A DNA stretch of 64,000 bases from Diphasiastrum complanatum (taxonomy: Eukaryota; Streptophyta; Lycopodiopsida; Lycopodiales; Lycopodiaceae): contig CM055094.1 of NCBI GenBank assembly GCA_029204225.1, positions 66,734,536 through 66,798,535 on the forward strand. The letters run 5' to 3'. The position numbers and the translations under genes were made by a program. The stretch's first letter is position 1. Every line of letters begins with the position of its first letter. Of the stretch, positions 45,372 through 55,472 are shown one piece after another. A model generated the notes under the pieces. The model worked only from the letters and a program-made list of their open reading frames with translations. It was not told where the DNA came from and searched no databases.

Positions 45372-46200
45372 TTGATATAGAGTCTTATAGCCTCAAGTGA
45401 GACCTTCCTAATGCATCCAAAATTGGCTATTTCCACTAAGTATGGTGTGAAATCTACTCTTCCTAGTTGTAAAATGTACGAAGTAGTATTATAATACTAC
45501 TTGCTTATCCTCCCCTCATAGAGTGTGTTTGGGTATAGGAATGAAGTGAGATGGAAATGGTGTAGGGAAAAAAGTAAAATAGGGAAAAAAATAAAATTTT
45601 GGTTAATTGGAGTGTGAACAAAAGTGGATGACAAAAAAGTAGTCGGTTAACTGGAAAAAGTGTTGCACATGTAGAAACAATGTTATGAGACGTTTCAATA
45701 GAAATTGGCGGATGTAATAAACAAAATATAAAGTGAGTTAGAACAAATTGAAGCTATTAAGCAATAACATATCGTAAAAGAAACAACAAAAAAAGTGGAT
45801 GCAAAATTGCGATTGTAATCTAGGCATATCATGCACTAATCTAAGTGAGTCATCAGTGGCACAAATGTTTGGTAAATATCTCTCTATTCATAACTCACTA
45901 CCAATGCGCTATTCTCTTACTAGACACAAACACATGCTTAGACTTGAACCTACCAATGAAGCATCCTATCACTTTTACTCAATCAACCGAAAACACTATT
46001 ACTCATTACAAATCTCTTTTCATCAGCATTTCCACAACGAGTGGAACATGACAAGCATAAATCAACAAACTAATTTTGAGCATTCAACATTACAACTTTT
46101 CCTTGTCATTTAGGTTAACTCGGATAAGATCTACTCACTTATTGTGCTTCTTACGAGTTCAGTATTCACAAACTATAGATCCCAAGATCAACAAGACTCA
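45372..46200. other. No firm gene; copia leader and gag-region debris
   Basis: Shared with 49890-50700. It carries the minus-strand leader of the gag remnant (to about 45480), an AT-rich stretch and a plus-strand frame (45799-46113) without known motifs that leads toward the zinc-knuckle remnant at 46200. Nothing else is recognised. Confidence 0.4.
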
Positions 46201-46870
46201 AATGAAGTCTTCGACAAGAGGCAACTACAACAAAGAAATCTCTACCTATAATCACTATCACAAATCGGTACACACAGCGGACAAATGCTAGTTCAACCCG
46301 ACAATACCTTGCACACACTGCAAGAAGAAAAGGCATTCAACATATGAATACTGGCACAACCCAAAAGGAAGACACAAAGGAGAGAAAGCAAATGTTGCAA
46401 AGTCATCAAAGAATGTTGAGAAGAGCGACAATGCCTTCATGTTATTCGATGAAAAGTCAACCAGCTATGTGGAGCACGACTATGATATAGTGATTGAGTG
46501 GAGAGCATTATTCCACTTGTGATTTGTGTAATGTGGAAAGGCCACTAGGATGCCACCTAAGGAGCTCTCTTGCTTATTTAAGAGACCCCCTCTCTGAGAA
46601 GAGGAGCTTTTGTGAAATGTACCCACTCCATGCTGAATTGAAAAGTGCCTCCACAGGTTTTGGTGCATCCATTGAGCTTCTTGATCATGCTTGTTTCTTG
46701 AGGGATGCATTCATGATCTTGCCCTTCCCTCCTTTGTGTGTGGTCGTAGATAGTAGAGTGGATTAGTTTTCCTGCTTTCCTAGAGTGGATTAGATTTCAT
46801 TTCTTGTTTGTGGATTAATGTAGAAATCAACATTCAGGTATACTAAAAAAGGCTGGGTTTGTGATGTAAT
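46200..46870 (+). pseudogene. Copia gag zinc-knuckle remnant plus non-copia insert, copy 1
   Basis: Plus-strand residues NHYHKSVHTADKC, then CTHCKKKRHSTYEYWH (worn zinc knuckle) and KANVAKSSKNVEKSDNA with FDEKSTSYVEHDYDIVIEW match 50740-50990 and, inverted, 60640-60360. After that comes a stretch that has many stops in the gag frame and is shared by all three copies (46500-46870, 51000-51375, 60370-60005), where a copia element should go straight on to protease. Confidence 0.75.
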
Positions 46871-46876
46871 TCTTGC

Positions 46877-47380
46877 CAAATCTTTTCTAATGGGAGTAGG
46901 TGAGAGTGAAGAGCTGGGAGACCTGGGCTTGGGTTGCGAACGCTTGGGCTATGCTTGCTTTCTCTTTTTGCGGGGTGGGACATGCCCCCGTTCAAGAGGA
47001 ACTTGCCTCTGTGTGAAGCCAGACTTAAAAATGCTATCATAGGTTTTTCGAAGCCTCATGACAAGAAGCATGTCCTTAGGCATGAATGTCACCCTCTTGC
47101 CATGAATGGAGCACATCATCGAATCCTCAAACAATTTTGTCTGGAAGTCCTCGTATGCAATATGGAGGGGCCTCCAATGCAGCGATATTCCACCTCACTA
47201 CATAGGGCAGATGGGTGGTCATAAGATCAGAAGTTTGGTGTTCCTCGACAAGGCGCTGATGTCCCTCAACCATGGATGGCGAGGTCTTCCACGTCTTTGC
47301 GGACGTACGGGTTCAGATGTCTGGGGACGGGACGGTTGTACAAAACTGGTAAGCCTAGCGGTTTTCTTCGTCCGAGCCAT
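46877..47380 (-). pseudogene. Histone H3-like gene, copy 2, with intact N-terminus
   Basis: Minus strand from the ATG at 47380: MARTKKTARLTSFVQPS, where canonical H3 has MARTKQTARKS. Then RRGRPRHPWLRDISALSRNT and KLLIL to a TGA (47231-47229). The same shifted stretch as in copy 1 follows (HLPYVVRWNIAALEA), then IAYEDFQTKLFEDSMMCSIH, GKRVTFMPKDMLLVMRLRKT and a basic tail PPRKKRKQA with TAG where copy 1 has CAG. The TAA of copy 1 is CAG (Gln) here. Homology to copy 1 ends at about 46877 within PIRKDLA, so the Ulp1 part is missing. H3 and CENH3 form the core of nucleosomes. The broken helix region and stops rule out a working histone. Confidence 0.75.
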
Positions 47381-47640
47381 TGAGGCCAGATATCTATACC
47401 ACGCGAGGACAGATACACACCGAAAGAGAGAGCTAGATTATCTCGTGTAATGGCGACACTGAGAACTCTAAGGGTGATATCGCTACGATGCGAGAGAGTG
47501 GCAGAGTCAGGCAGGGAGAGGCAGGGGCTCGCGTGATGGCGATACTAGAAAAGTCAGGCTGATATCGCTATGATGCGAGAGGGTGTAAGGAACAAGCCTG
47601 GGGACGAGGTCGCTCGCGTGATGGCGATATCACAAATGCA
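47381..47640 (-). promoter_or_regulatory. Leader with ~86-bp tandem array of alternating inverted motifs
   Basis: Two motif series interleave. GATATC-type units lie at 47389 (worn), 47476 (GATATCGCTACGATGCGAG) and 47561 (GATATCGCTATGATGCGAG). CTCG-type units lie at 47442 (worn), 47528 (CTCGCGTGATGGCGATAC) and 47613 (CTCGCGTGATGGCGATATC). Each series has a step of 85-87 bp. The two motif types are imperfect reverse complements, so neighbouring units could pair in RNA as stems of about 19 bp. The array fills the expected 5' untranslated leader of the H3-like gene. Confidence 0.85.
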
Positions 47641-47708
47641 GGTCGTATGGAAGCAATCAAACAAGACATCAAATTACGTGAAAATCTGTACAATCCCCGG
47701 CAATGGAC

Positions 47709-47715
47709 TTATATA
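47709..47715 (-). promoter_or_regulatory. TATA box for H3-like copy 2
   Basis: The minus strand reads CCTATATAAGTCC. It lies 329 bp before the ATG at 47380 and between the G-box array and the leader array, the order expected of a promoter. Confidence 0.5.
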
Positions 47716-47729
47716 GGGGAAAAAAGTTG

Positions 47730-47940
47730 GCATGTGTGAATACTAGTGACACGTGGCCCAGTCAGTAGCTGACATGTGGAATGGAACCACACGTCTGTAT
47801 ACACAGGTGTGAAACTGCACGTCTGGATCAACACGTGTGGGATCCCACGTGGGGACACATGGCCGAATGGATCAACGACATGTGTTCTCACACGTATAGG
47901 CTCGCACGTGTGGTCACATGGCCCAATCAGTACTCGACGT
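47730..47940. promoter_or_regulatory. G-box / ACACGTG-rich array
   Basis: Four CACGTG cores (47752, 47833, 47846, 47906) and many near versions (ACACGTCTG, GCACGTCTGG, GACATGTG, CACATGGCC) occur within 210 bp. Longer similarity, for example CACGTGGCCCAGTCAGTA at 47752 and CACATGGCCCAATCAGTA at 47915, shows that the array arose by duplication. G-boxes bind bZIP and bHLH factors in plants, and ACACGTGG is the usual abscisic-acid response core; the role here is inference. Confidence 0.75.
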
Positions 47941-47979
47941 TTTAATCTTCCTAACGTGTGTAGTTTGTTTGTGTGTGCC

Positions 47980-48190
47980 TTGCTTTTTGTTCATACTTGG
48001 TCAAAATGTTGTTTTTATCGATTTTTTGCAAGGGGCACACTTAGTGTGAGTCTTTTTTTTGTTATGCAAGCCTTTTTCTCAATAGACATGTGTTTAACAC
48101 TCTATAGTGAGCATTTCCATAGTTCTCCAAACCCATAGTCCAAAACACTCGCCAATTGAGCATTTCTTACCATGCAGAGATTTATGTGAG
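47980..48190. repeat. Inverted copy of 10086-10300
   Basis: See 10086-10300. Here it lies between the G-box array and the start of the direct repeat at 48295. Confidence 0.85.
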
Positions 48191-48730
48191 ATGGCTGACT
48201 ATTTTCAAGTTTAGTCATCTATTTTTTTGTTTCATGGTTTTAGGACTAGTCAAGCTAGAATTCAAAATCTCGATATAATCAACACTTTTGCCTATTATGT
48301 GATCTTTATCTTCATGGTCATTTTGAGGCATGGAGGCCTTGGTTATCCATCATTATGGTGCAACTATTTTCAAGGAAGATGAGATCTCAAGTCAAAGATC
48401 TTCTTTAAGCATGGAGGTAATCAAAGGAAAATGTGCCAATATGGTGGAATGTTCATCAAGGAATGTGGTATTGGATTTCCATCAAAGAGATCCTCTCATA
48501 GCAATGGTAATTTGGCTGCAACCAAATGTCCTTTGGTTGGTTTTCACATCATACTCATACCAAAGTATCCACTCAACAAGTATCTCAAGGTTTTTGTTTG
48601 ATCTAGTCCTTTGGCTGGTTTTCACATCATACTCATACCAAGGTATCCACAAGTATCCCAAGGTTTTTGTTTGATCTAGTATCTCATCAAGCTAGTTTTA
48701 TGAGGAGTGTGAAAATGGGCAAAATCTAGC

Positions 48731-49542
48731 CTAATCATTTTGCAACTTTGTGTACATAGTGAATGTGGAGAATCCCAATGACTTGAAGTTGAGGTGCCCC
48801 ATCCTTTTATGCCAAACCTCTTGAATAGGTATTTGCTGATTTGCTATACATCCAACTTGGTTAGCAATAACACAAGCATCTACTTTGAACAACTTCACTT
48901 GCCTTTTACCTTTTGTAATCAAGATATCCTTCCTTTTGATCATGCAAGCATCTCCACCAAACTCAACTTTGAATCCTTTACTTAGTAATTGAATCACACT
49001 AAGTAAATTCTTGGTAATAGAAGGTATGAACAAAACATCTTCAAATGAACGTTCCTATTTGTAGATAGAGAAATAGGAATTGTGCCAATCCCTTTGGTGC
49101 TTGCACCACTATCAATCCACCATGGATCTAGATCTCCATTATTAGCAAGCATACATGAAGACATCACAAAAGCATCATCATCTGGGTATTGAAAATCCAA
49201 ACCATCTTCATCATGAGTAAGATTACCTTGCTTGTCTGTCAATACTCTAGAAGTAGACTTGGATTCATAAAGCTTCCAAGCATCCTTTGATGAAGTACTA
49301 TTACCAATTTCCTTGAAAAGTTCATTGGTAACATTCATCGTTATCATGCATAGAGCTCTTTTAGCTCTCTTTTCATACCTCAATTGTTCTTGTTGTGTTG
49401 CTGGCCTCTCCTCCAAAGCTACAACAATATCCAAAACATCATGCATCTCAATAAGTGATTCCATCCTCACTTTCCACAATGAATAATTGTTTGAGGTAAG
49501 CCTATCATTGCCTTCCAACATGTATCCACTTAATGTAGCCAT
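48731..49542 (-). pseudogene. Copia gag-protease-integrase remnant with internal deletions, copy 2
   Basis: Minus strand from the ATG at 49542: MATLSGYMLEGNDRLTSNNY, LWKVRMESLIEMHDVLDIV, KEIGNSTSSKDAWKLYESKS, then the same joins as in copy 1 (RVLT to DKQGN; DSGAS to TKGIG). WWIDSGAS keeps the protease Asp. After a frameshift, FIPSITKNLLSVIQLLSKGF to WHKRMGHLNFKSLG follows. No reverse transcriptase is present. The leader and flank (49543-49990) resemble those of the truncated element at 8703-9290, so both belong to one family. Confidence 0.87.
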
Positions 49543-50297
49543 GTTGCAATGAGATGATCCTTTTCTTTCAACCTGTTCCAATGCACAAAGCACTCTTTTG
49601 AAATACAACAAATGTTTCCAAAGAGAAATCACAAAGATGTGGAACTCTTACTTCTCTTCTAGCACTTATATCTAGCAAATCAACACATAGAACGTAGAAA
49701 TCTTGATCAACCTATGATCTATCCTCAATCTAATGACTCTTGCCACTTACTAAGATTGAAACACACTCTAATGAAGTTCAATAATCTCACAAAATAGATA
49801 TCCAATCAAAATTAGGGTTTTGACAAAATCGTGAAGAATTGAATATTTCAAAATCTACATGGAATTGCCTAAAACTTGATATAGAGTCTTGTAGCCTCAA
49901 CTGAGACTTTCCTAATGCATCCAAAATTGGCTATTTCCACTAAGTTTGGTTTGAAATCTACTCTTCGTAGTTGTAAAATGTACGAAGTAGTATTATAATA
50001 CTACTTGCTTATCCTCCCCTCACAGAGTGTGGTTCGGTATAGGAATGAAGTGAGATGGAAATAGGCAAAAAAGTAAAATAGGAAAAAAAATAAAAATTTG
50101 GTTAATTGTAGTGTGAACAAAAGTGGATGAGAAAAAAGTAGTCGGCTAACTGGAAAAAGTGTTGCACATGTAGAAACAATGTTATGAGACGTTTCAATAG
50201 AAATTGGCGGATGAAATAAACAAAATATAAAGTGAGTTAGAACAAATTAAAGCTATTAAGCAATAACATATCGAAAAAGAAACAAGAAAAAAAGTAG

Positions 50298-51375
50298 ATG
50301 CAAAATTGCGATTGTAATCTAGGCGTATCATGCACTAATCTAAGTGAGTTGTCAATGGCACGAATGTTTGGTAAATATCTCTCTATTCGTAACTCACTAC
50401 CAATGCTGAATTTTTTTACTAGACACAAACACATGCTTAGACTTGAACCTGCCAATGAAGCATCCTATCACTTTTACTCAATCAACCGAAAACACTATTA
50501 CTCATTACAAATCTCTTTTCATCAGCATTTCCACAATGAGTGGAACATGGCAAGCATAAATCAACAAACTAATTCTAAGCATTCAACATCACAACTCTGG
50601 CCTATCATTTCGGTGAACTCGGATAAGATCTACTCACTTATTGTGCTTCTTACGAGTTCAGTATTCACAAACTACAGATCCCAAGATCGACAAGACTCAA
50701 ATGAAGTCTTCGACAAGAGGCAACTACAAAAAAGAAATCTCTACCTATGATCACTGTCACAAATCGGTACACACAGCAGACAGATGCTAGTTGAACCCGT
50801 CAATACCTTGCACACACTGCAAGAAGAAAAGGCACTCAATATATGAATACTGGCACAACCCAAAAGGAAGACACAAAGGAGAGAAAGCAAATGTTGCATA
50901 GTCATCAAAGAAAGCTGAGAAGAGCGACAATGCATTCATGTTATTCGATGAAAAGTCAACCAGCTATGTGGAGCACGACTACGATATAGTGATTGAGTGG
51001 AGAGCATTATTCCACTTGTGATTTGTGTAATGTGGAAATGCCACTAGGATGCCACCTAAGGAGCTCTCTTGCTTATTTAAGAGACCCCCTCTCTGAGAAG
51101 AGGACTTTTGTGAAATGTACCCACTCCATGCTGAATTGAAAAGTGCCTCCACAAGTTTTGGTGCATCCATTGAGCTTCTTGATCATGCTTGTTTCTTGAG
51201 GGATGCATTCATGATCTTGCCCTTCCCTCCTTTGTGTGTGGTCGTAGATAGTAGAGTGGATTAGTTTTCCTGCTTTCCTAGAGTGGATTAGATTTCATTT
51301 CTTGTTTGTGGATTAATGTAGAAATCAGCATTCAAGTATACTAAAATAGGCTGGGTTTGTGATGTAATTCTTGCA
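50298..51375 (+). pseudogene. Copia gag zinc-knuckle remnant plus non-copia insert, copy 2
   Basis: An open frame at 50298-50750 (no known motif) leads to a worn zinc knuckle (CKKKRHSIYEYWHNPKGRH, near 50820), KANVA and FDEKSTSYVEHDYDIVIEW (near 50985). The non-copia stretch follows to 51375 and on to about 52030 before a protease-like block appears. Confidence 0.7.
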
Positions 51376-52024
51376 TATTACCTTATAACCATGTTCTTGA
51401 AGTTCTTGGGATGTCCAAAAATCAAAAGACTGATTGGTTTCTTGATTGTTCAACTTCTAAAATGTTGTAGAATAGTTTCTTGTTTCTTGTTTTGTGGATT
51501 TATGCAAGTATAGTACGTTTAGGATCTGATTGTAACTTGTTTTTGCAACATTAGAGTAGGATTTCAGTCATTGTTCAATGGATTTGCATGCTGATCTGAT
51601 GGTTGAACATTTTGGCATGCATGATTGACTGATTGTGGTTTTTATGCATATGCTTCAGTGCAAGAGTGACCAATCTTAGTGTTCTTTGACAGACAGGACA
51701 ATACTACAACGTTAATCAGTCCATTCTACCTAGTTTTGGGCAATGTAATAACAAGAAAACATTCAAAAAATGCCCAAAAAGCCTGATAACAGGGAGAACC
51801 AACCTTGAAGTTGTCCTGGAACAAGAACAAGAAAAAGCCAACTGATTCCCTAGAGAAGAGAATCTGGAAACATTTGGCCGTTGCCACTTGCACCACTCAC
51901 ATTCCGAAACGATCAATGCTGCAACGCTACTCCTAATCAGATCCATTCAAGAAACGTGGTACATTTCAAGATCTGTTCATAACTCAAAACGACCTGCAAC
52001 CACCCTCCACACATCCTACATACA

Positions 52025-52270
52025 ATCTCAGATATTTTGACATCTTTCTCTACACACATAACCTGCAACAAGAACGTCTTGATCAACTACAGAACACTCG
52101 ACAACACAAGAATAGTGATACTAGGCGATGGAAGCCGACACGATGTCGAAGGCCTCCAGCCCATCGGGCGTGAAGCTCCTAAGCTGTCATGCTCAACGGT
52201 AAAAGTAACATTACCAGAAGGATGGTTAACCAAAAATTTAGCATTATCTTGTCTTGTAATGATTAGTTAA
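52025..52270 (+). pseudogene. Copia protease-region remnant
   Basis: The frame reads SFSTHITCNKNVLINYRTLD then NTRIVILGDGSRHDVEGLQP, the stretch after the protease active site of many copia elements (SGATxHM ... VxLGDGSxxxVxGxG). The DSG motif itself is not seen. It is the inverted partner of 59410-59176. Integrase does not follow. Confidence 0.7.
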
Positions 52271-52424
52271 TCTATCTTGTAATCGCACCTGGTGGGACAT
52301 AAGTATGGATCAGAAATCAATAAATAATATATGATGTAATGCGAGCAATAGTATAGAGATCTGCAAAAAAGCAGATACAACATTGTAATAGGAGCACCAG
52401 GCCACCAATGAGCAAGACACTATC

Positions 52425-52625
52425 GACTCACTCTGAAACAAAACAATGTACAAATACGTCTATGTTCTTCCAGTTATGATTCTTGCGTTACATCTGTTAG
52501 TCTGATTGATTGCTGGAGTCTGTGATTGTTGAAGTCTATGATTGATAGTCAAGTATCTAGGTCATGTAATGCAGTGAGTATCCACCAAAGAACATGCGCA
52601 CCCTCATCAACGAAATTCAAACATC
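52425..52625 (+). repeat. Copia 204-bp-type LTR, worn copy
   Basis: Inverted partner of the LTR copies at about 58893-59110 and 61164-61367 (shared blocks CATAGACGTATTTGTA-like, GATTCTTGCGTTACAT-like, GTGCACCCTCATCAAC-like). It stands where the 3' LTR should be after the protease remnant. Confidence 0.75.
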
Positions 52626-53339
52626 CTCAAATTTATAAGTAATTGGTACTCCTACTTCAACAAGGTCTACTCATGTATGAATATATGTTTCCATAGGAAG
52701 TTATAAGAAATTAATTAATCTCAAACATGAATGGGAGAGGAGGTTAGAAAGAGGCTTTTCAAAGACTCAAGTACAAATTGCATACTACCTCTATGTTGCA
52801 AGCACACTATCTACTTGGAAACTAGATGCCAATGACTTAACAATAGGTCTTGTGTTGAGTGTAGGTTACTCATTATTTGTTGTGGCACTTTGTCAAGAAA
52901 TATGAAATTATCTTAATTATGAATTGCCCCACAAATGATAAAACGTTGTTTGCCAATATGTAAACTCCAAAGAAATTGTGTTCCTTGTACCATCTACATG
53001 GGAAATGAGATAAAAAAAAGGACAATGATATCTCAAATGCAAGAAACAGAGTTATATAAATGCTATAAAGTGTCTCATGTAGGTCATTGTTGTTCTAGAG
53101 AATTTCCATTGTTCACGGTCCTACTTTTAGAGCTAATAACTTATGGAGGATTTCTTGAAGTTGTTGGGTACCATGCCAAGTATTAGATTAGTCGAAAGTA
53201 GTGGGAACCGCCTAGTGTCATGATGTATCAACACAAATCTTGATTCATGTGGTTGAAAATATGTTTTTCAAATTCTTAGCAAAGAATTAGTCTAAATGGA
53301 GAAACAATCTCCCATTCTTGTATTTTGTTATATGACTTT

Positions 53340-53690
53340 GAAAATCCGTCTCGTTTGTACTTGACTTTGAAAATCCATTTGCAATCATCTACGTTTCTGC
53401 TAGCAGGTAATTCGACAATCGTCCAGGACAGTCGTCCATGTTTGGTTCTTGACAAGAGATGACTACTCTTTATCCATAGCTTCTTTCCAGAGACCGGAAT
53501 CAGGCTGACTGAGTGCCTCTTCTTGCACATAATGAAGCAATTGTTTATTTGCATGTTGCAATTGTTGATTTGCAAACTGTAATTGCTGATTAAGACAAGA
53601 TACACTATCCATTCCAATATCACGCAACCTTTGACAATATCTAAGTAATACGATATTTCCTTCACATACAAATCTGAGAGTATTGTCATT
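53340..53690 (-). pseudogene. Chimera: family R fragment joined to copia reverse-transcriptase start
   Basis: From 53690 on minus: LRFVCEGNIVLLRYCQRLRD and NQQLQFANQQLQHANKQLLH (family R), then without a break EEALSQPDSGLWKEAMDKE, a copia linker before reverse transcriptase, followed in a shifted frame by NVDDCKWIFKVKYKRDGF. The join lies at about 53520, after LLHYVQ. It is a mosaic, not a working gene. Confidence 0.8.
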
Positions 53691-54371
53691 GGGTGATGCA
53701 AAGTACTTCATTACGTTTATTGATGACTTTGGCAAGTTCATTGTAGTATACTTTATTCGTACCAAATCTGAAGCTTTCGAGAAATTCATTGAGTATACAG
53801 TTGGGCTAAGAAGCAGACAGGCAATAAATTGGATCAAATTCGCACAAATTGTGGAGGTGAGTACATTTCCAACGAATTCAAAGCTTACTATACTGATCGA
53901 GGTATTATGCACGCAAAGACTGCATCTTACACACCTCATCACAATGGAATAGCTAAACGAAGGAATCGTATACTAATGGAAGCTGCAAGGTGTATGATGG
54001 CTCATGCGAAAGCACCAAAACATTTGTGGGCAGAACCAGTGGCTACATCAAATTATCTTCAAAATCATATTCTGAAATCTTGAATACCGGATAAAACTCC
54101 TCTTGAGATATGGTGGAAGTCAAAGCCAAATCTTGCACATGTTTGAACATTTGGCTGCGCAGTGTATATGCACATACCAGATAAGCTGAGAAAGAAACTC
54201 AATGAAAAGACAGAACAAGGTTTTTTGGTAGGATTCGAGTTACATTCATCATATTATCGTGTTTATGTACCCAAAATTGGCAAAATAAAAATTGTTCGAG
54301 ATGTTAAATTTAATGAGACGAAATACATAGCAGACAGTGATGTGGTCGGCTATGAAATTCTCAAAAATTAA
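53690..54371 (+). pseudogene. Copia integrase remnant
   Basis: Plus strand: GDAKYFITFIDDFGKF, FIRTKSEAFEKFIEY, a shift, then RTNCGGEYISNEFKAYY (the DNGGEY Asp replaced by Cys), YTPHHNGIAKRRNRILMEAA (the catalytic Glu replaced by Lys in GVAERxNR), APKHLWAEPVATSNYLQNH, a stop near 54081, TPLEIWWKSKPN and the C-terminal GFLVGFELHSSYYRVYVPK to an end at 54371. Two catalytic residues are lost, so integrase was dead before or besides the frameshifts. Confidence 0.87.
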
Positions 54372-54516
54372 GGGTAGAATAGTGTGAGTAGTGTTAGTTT
54401 TTGCCGTTTTTTCGTGATTTTTTTGTTTGTTTGCAATGTAGGGAGAGATTGTGGGGTGGGAGGATCAAATCCAAGCACCCAATCCCTTCGTTAATCCATA
54501 AAATCCATAAAAATCA

Positions 54517-54542
54517 GAAAAAAAAAAAAAAAAAAAAAAAAA
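54517..54542 (+). repeat. Poly(A) run between two copia fragments
   Basis: A run of about 26 A separates the integrase remnant from a reverse-transcriptase fragment of the same or a close family. It could mark a retrotransposed or template-switched join, or be a simple repeat. Confidence 0.85.
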
Positions 54543-54830
54543 GAAGCTCAAAATATGTTTTTGCAGACTCTCGAGGAAGAAGAACGAATGGCCAAAACAC
54601 CCTATCGTAGGCTGATTGAATCATTGTTATATCTAGCAGACAACACCAGACCTGATATAGCGTTTGCAGTATACAGGCTGAGCCAATATAATCAGAACCC
54701 AAGATTTTTACATTGGAAGTTGGCAAAGAGAGTACTACAATATCTCCAAAAAGTGAAAGACTATGGACTGTGCTATTCAAAGAAAGATGGATTTCACATT
54801 GATTAATACAGTGACGCAAGCTGGTGATTT
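54543..54830 (+). pseudogene. Copia reverse transcriptase/RNase H fragment
   Basis: The frame reads TLEEEERMAKTPYRRLIESL, LYLADNTRPDIAFAVYRLSQ, WKLAKRVLQYLQ and DYGLCYSKKDGFHID, then TAA and YSDASW. It is close to 36590-36850 but ends at the start of RNase H. Confidence 0.88.
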
Positions 54831-55472
54831 GGAGCTAGAAAAAGGCATCAAGATGAAATTTAAATTAAAAGCATTGAGAATATATTTTTGTAGGTTGTTA
54901 AATGTTTGGGGGAGGTCTCAAAGTGATAGAAAATAAATGTTACTCCTACCTTTCTCATCTTATTTCATGTATGACCAATTTCATCTCAACGTGTGGAAAT
55001 TGTTAATGTTTAATGAAACTAATTTCATGGTTTGTCATCATATTGATCTTGAAGATAGACTCATGTTCTTTACTGGTTTTGTTCATTGAAATGTAGCAAA
55101 AATAAGCATCGTTAGGGCACTTATTCGCTCATAGGTTTCCAAGGTTTGAAGATCTCTTACGACAAGATGCTGATGGAGGCTCATTCATGGCATTTCATGT
55201 TGCAATCATCTCAAATCAAGTGCAACATAGAGGAAACAAGCAAGAAATCATTCATATCTTGATTTCACACATGTTTGATGCTATTTTATAGAGATATCAG
55301 AGGTGGTAGCATGGAGGAACCCATTCATTATGATTCTATGTACTTCTTCATGTAGAATTTTGATCTTGATATGTAAAATGTATAAGAGATAGTGAAGCAT
55401 TTAATATGGATGCTATTCTCGATATCAATTATGAAATATTTCCATATTATATTTATAGTTGATGCTTAGAGG
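54831..55472. other. No recognisable gene
   Basis: AT-rich, no frame with known motifs, no repeat partner found in the window. Confidence 0.45.

Larger units (their letters stand above)
44310..46876. repeat. Direct repeat of copia debris, copy 1 (copy 2 at 48295-51375)
   Basis: It runs from TCTTTATCTTCATGGTCATT to GATGTAATTCTTGC and matches copy 2 closely, except that about 550 bp of copy 2 (about 49340-49885, gag start and leader) are missing at 45372. It holds the 78-bp tandem repeat, a minus-strand gag-protease-integrase remnant and a plus-strand zinc-knuckle region. The H3-like copy 2 begins directly at its right edge. Confidence 0.9.
48295..51375. repeat. Direct repeat of copia debris, copy 2
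   Basis: The more complete partner of 44310-46876. It retains gag start and leader (49340-49885), which copy 1 has lost. At 51376 it continues into sequence that is inverted at 58290-60005. Confidence 0.9.
50680..53250. repeat. Large inverted repeat, left arm (right arm 58290-60672)
   Basis: The arms match from the zinc-knuckle region (50680/60672) through the insert, the protease block and an LTR to a segment also present at 3750-3960 (53250/58290). Similarity is high but with many small differences and gaps. The 5 kb between the arms holds chimeric copia and most of Bet v 1 duplication copy 2. Confidence 0.9.

Noticed and set aside
47709-48138. Open frames on both strands across the G-box array
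   Set aside because: Composition reflects the repeated ACACGTG units; no protein motifs.
54401-54610. Open frame with a Lys run
   Set aside because: It is the translation of the poly(A) run at 54517-54542 between two copia fragments.
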